Source: Manduca sexta (lineage: Eukaryota; Arthropoda; Insecta; Lepidoptera; Sphingidae). From it: DNA of 64,000 nt. Position 1 is the first letter of the stretch. The number at the start of each line of letters is the position of its first letter. The translations under genes and the position numbers were made by a program. The DNA lies in assembly GCF_014839805.1 (NCBI RefSeq), contig NC_051119.1:5201245-5265244 (forward strand), read 5' to 3'. Under the pieces are notes generated by a model, which saw only the letters and a list, made by a program, of their open reading frames with translations, made no database searches and had not been told where the DNA came from. Of the stretch, positions 61,747-64,000 are shown in pieces.

Positions 61747-63147
61747 GATTATTGCACCCCACTCCCCTTTCGATCAGGTGCAGTGGGATCATTTTATAAC
61801 TTAAGCTATTATAGAAAAACATCAAAGCAAATTACCTGGACAATGTAAAGACATGGACACAGTGGCGCCCCTCCACCGATGCTGATTCCTATCAAGTTCT
61901 TGTCGTCTTTATTCAACGACACGCTCCCTGACGTTACTGTCATCCCCCTGAAAATAGTCATCATTATTGTTTAATGTTTGACTATTCTATTTGAGATTCG
62001 ATAACGCTTTTTTTTATGTCGATAAAACAATACGATCTTACAATACAGTTTAATATAAGTTCAAATTTTTGGTTTATCTGTCGACGCTTTTTTATATAAG
62101 TTAAGTTTTTATAAAACCTTGCATTGATGTTTCGCAATTTATTATATGTAATACGGTATGTAAATCGGTCGCCTACGATACAGGCCGTGTCTAGTGTAGG
62201 TACCGAGGTATAGTTTTTATCCCAAGATCTCAATTTGACAACCTAAGAGTTATGTATTTGTTTTGGTTTATAAGCAAAATTATACTTTTGGTAAATTGGG
62301 TAAATAAAAAATAAATGTCTGTAAATGCAAAGATTTTCCATCTTCAAAAATGATTTGTGTGAAAATTCAGTAATAGGTAGGTATATTTTTTTTTATACAT
62401 TTTGATTACGATCTATCAGTCCGATTCTTATTGTACTCTTTGAGGACAGTAGTCTTGTGTTAAGGCTTGGATGTTGTAGATCTTGGTCCCTGTATATTTT
62501 ATTATTAAAACGGTTCATGAGTTTGGCAGCCACGAGGTACAGACAGAACGACAAATAAAAATGAAAAATAAATCGTAACTTCTCTCTGGATACGTCCGAC
62601 GTAATGTCATACGTCGGAGGCTATAAAAGCAATGTAATTATATTTATTATAATTTTCCAATAGAAAATTATGCACACAATATTAAATATTTTCTAGCATT
62701 AATATCAAGCTTTAGGACTAGAAAATAAAACGCTAATTATTTTTAAATATTTATTTATCTAGCATATTTAAACTAAAGTTCACACGTGAATTAGCTGCAC
62801 TACAACCTGCATCTGAAAATATAAAGTGTCAATACAATATTGTGCAAAACTTTATTTATAACTAGCTTTTAAAATGGTTAGGTTAGGTTAGGTTAGAATG
62901 TCACATTACTATGAAAATTTTATGAAAAACAAAATAATTATTATGGCTAAACTAAATATATATTTTTTTATTTACTAGGTATTTCGTTTAAAACATTTTA
63001 CGCTACGAGGATTACTTAAAACACATACTATATTTTAAATAAACTCACATAAGATCTTGCCGGTATATCATGTATCTCTCTTGTCGCAAATCATTGTAAA
63101 TGCAGTCCGGGCTGACATTCCCATCTGATATTTCATTGTTCAGTTTC
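57073..63147 (-). CDS. PICK1: PICK1 (PDZ + BAR domain protein), 5' end not identified
   Basis: Peripheral membrane scaffold that binds receptor C-termini through a PDZ domain and curves membranes through a BAR domain. Visible exons, minus strand: 63147-63049, 61947-61836, 61380-61252, 60866-60634, 60142-59968, 59386-59193, 58591-58439, 58177-58075, 57423-57073 (TAA). Phases close at all junctions, giving 515 codons. The PDZ starts in the second exon (carboxylate loop LIGISIGGG, then GDELVGVNGQTVKGKTKVEVAKMI). The BAR domain follows from KHRLVENMSSGAADALGLSRAIL through FEYLSYCLKVKEMDDEEY and LYRVETGNYEYR, which is near identical to vertebrate PICK1, to LFPVEVDL. The tail (116 aa) starts NPDDDEE and is acidic. 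The first visible exon begins mid-codon after a good acceptor and has no clear initiator, so at least one further 5' exon exists. The protein is longer than the roughly 415-residue vertebrate form at both ends. Confidence 0.93.
58686..59022 (+). mobile_element. SINE family B, full length, in a PICK1 intron
   Basis: Complete copy from agcgatagcctagttgg to cagggctgatattattatt. The flanking sequence (58655-58685 and 59024-59050) itself looks like the complement of a family B 3' end, so this may be an insertion into an older copy of itself. Confidence 0.82.
59440..59660 (+). repeat. Dispersed repeat D, copy in a PICK1 intron
   Basis: Runs from cgccgggataacgaccacc to the ccactccacttaccatcac block. 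Confidence 0.75.
59765..59910. repeat. MITE family M1 in a PICK1 intron
   Basis: tctcgacgtttcgaagactg, cagccctcatggtcacgg and acctacattttacaattata; adjacent to the 59968 splice donor. Confidence 0.68.
60190..60340 (+). repeat. Dispersed repeat D, 5'-truncated
   Basis: Second copy in the same gene, beginning near aaacagggtggtataattgt and ending at atcaggtgcagtggggtta. Confidence 0.7.
60920..61150 (+). mobile_element. SINE family A, diverged copy in a PICK1 intron
   Basis: tttggtggcgtagttgcatt head, degenerate B box, body and terminus recognisable but with many changes; an old insertion. Confidence 0.68.
61718..61748. repeat. TA microsatellite
   Basis: Uninterrupted (TA)n of about 13 units in a PICK1 intron. 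Confidence 0.9.
62875..62896 (+). repeat. Interstitial TTAGG (insect telomere-type) run
   Basis: Four consecutive ggtta units, ggttaggttaggttaggtta; TTAGG is the ancestral insect telomere unit. Confidence 0.8.
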
Positions 63148-64000
63148 CTGTGTTGAAATTTATTTTTAGAAAGACAGCAACTATAACTGTTAGTCAATTA
63201 TTATTCAGATAGAGCCACCCATTACTAAAGCATTTAGAATGAGTCACAATAAGGTATTTGACTATGTTTAATTTTGTGCACTTTTGGTATATGTAACAGG
63301 AATTAGTACAAAAAAGAAATCCTTCTGTGAAAACAGCATTAAAATTCGACAAGAAATGAGGCAGTAATTCAATTTCAAATATTGCTACGTGCAGCAGTGG
63401 GGATATCGCTCCATCTCTTTCATTCGCACGCATCGTCATGCCCGCTGACGTCACATGCAACTATTACGTCTCTTTTGTTTTTTTGACACTCAGTCTTCTA
63501 CCAAATTTCAATGGCTTATAACTTCTAGATTTTTCATCAGATTTCAATGTTTTTTTCTGTTTTAGAATTTATAGGACGTACTCATTTTATAAAAGCCATA
63601 AAAAATAAGTCAAATACCCTATTTAGGATTTAGTAGGCAAATAAGCAAGCAGTCCGCCTGTTGGTCATCGGCATCCTCCTCCTATGGATTATTAGCGGGG
63701 TACAACCAAACCGTCTACTCGGAGGTAAACACTCTCATTAAGCCTCGTTTAAAGTCTAAAATACAATAATTTAATGACATCTTGGCTGATGGCTCCATCA
63801 ATTAGTGATTGTTGTATGTGTTAACATTATATTGTATCGTGCATGTGGCAAACTGAGTCGTCCTACATAAAATGTGATAAGGATCACGTTCATGCAAAAA
63901 TCTACTGTGAAACATTAGTCAGAAAGTCAGGTTTTCAACGTATTTGCGTAAATGTGAAGGATACAAGTGTTTACTAGACAGAAAAGTAAGGGTAAGATTG
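63148..64000. other. Upstream part of PICK1; first exon not found
   Basis: The 63147 acceptor implies a coding or leader exon further 5' (rightwards). I see no clear ATG-plus-donor candidate on the minus strand up to the window end. The region holds a repeat fragment (63290-63480) and AT-rich sequence. Confidence 0.55.
63290..63480 (-). repeat. Fragment of the 54173-54564 family
   Basis: Complement shares catgtgacgtca-cggg, gcgatatccccac, and gctgttttcacag blocks with 54340-54495. Explains the ORF on the minus strand here; no host exon is evident. Confidence 0.6.

Overview
This is a 64 kb stretch of an insect chromosome, almost certainly a moth or butterfly. The genes have many short exons with GT-AG introns. 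One is a double-clip-domain protease of the prophenoloxidase-activating type known from Bombyx and Manduca. The spaces between exons are filled with tRNA-derived SINEs, MITEs, RTE-type and (AATA)n-tailed non-LTR fragments and a short TTAGG run. Most long ORFs in the introns and intergenic DNA are chance or repeat-derived.

Layout. (1) 352-24053, plus strand: a tandem pair of clip-domain serine proteases. Only the last four exons of copy 1 are inside the window. Copy 2 is complete: eight exons, 441 codons, two clip domains, catalytic triad H215/D282/S389. The roughly 12 kb between them holds no convincing host gene, only repeats, including a 1.4 kb inverted-repeat element carrying a decayed THAP-domain ORF. 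(2) 27239-39355, minus strand: ARMC6 (armadillo repeat protein), nine coding exons, 469 codons. Its largest intron contains an intronless tektin gene on the opposite strand (30158-31399). (3) 39513-45165: a nearly full-length but frameshifted non-LTR retrotransposon with ORF1 zinc knuckles and endonuclease, RT and RNase H domains. It is bounded by a 14-bp target duplication and lies between the divergent 5' ends of ARMC6 and the next gene. (4) 45887-49917, plus: CHMP4/Snf7 (ESCRT-III), five exons, 222 codons. (5) 49918-55300: repeat-rich intergenic DNA. (6) 55301-56127, plus: a two-exon gene for a small secreted protein of unknown function. (7) 57073-63147, minus: PICK1 (PDZ + BAR), nine visible coding exons, 5' end not identified.

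The genes do not form a pathway. The proteases belong to haemolymph melanisation immunity, tektin to the sperm axoneme, CHMP4 and PICK1 to membrane remodelling and trafficking; ARMC6 is poorly characterised. The most informative non-genic content is the record of transposition: nested SINEs with clean target duplications, two hAT MITEs with 8-bp duplications, a piggyBac-like MITE with TTAA ends and a hairpin derivative of it in a CHMP4 intron. Exon limits were set by hand from splice signals, reading phase and family similarity; no database search was run.
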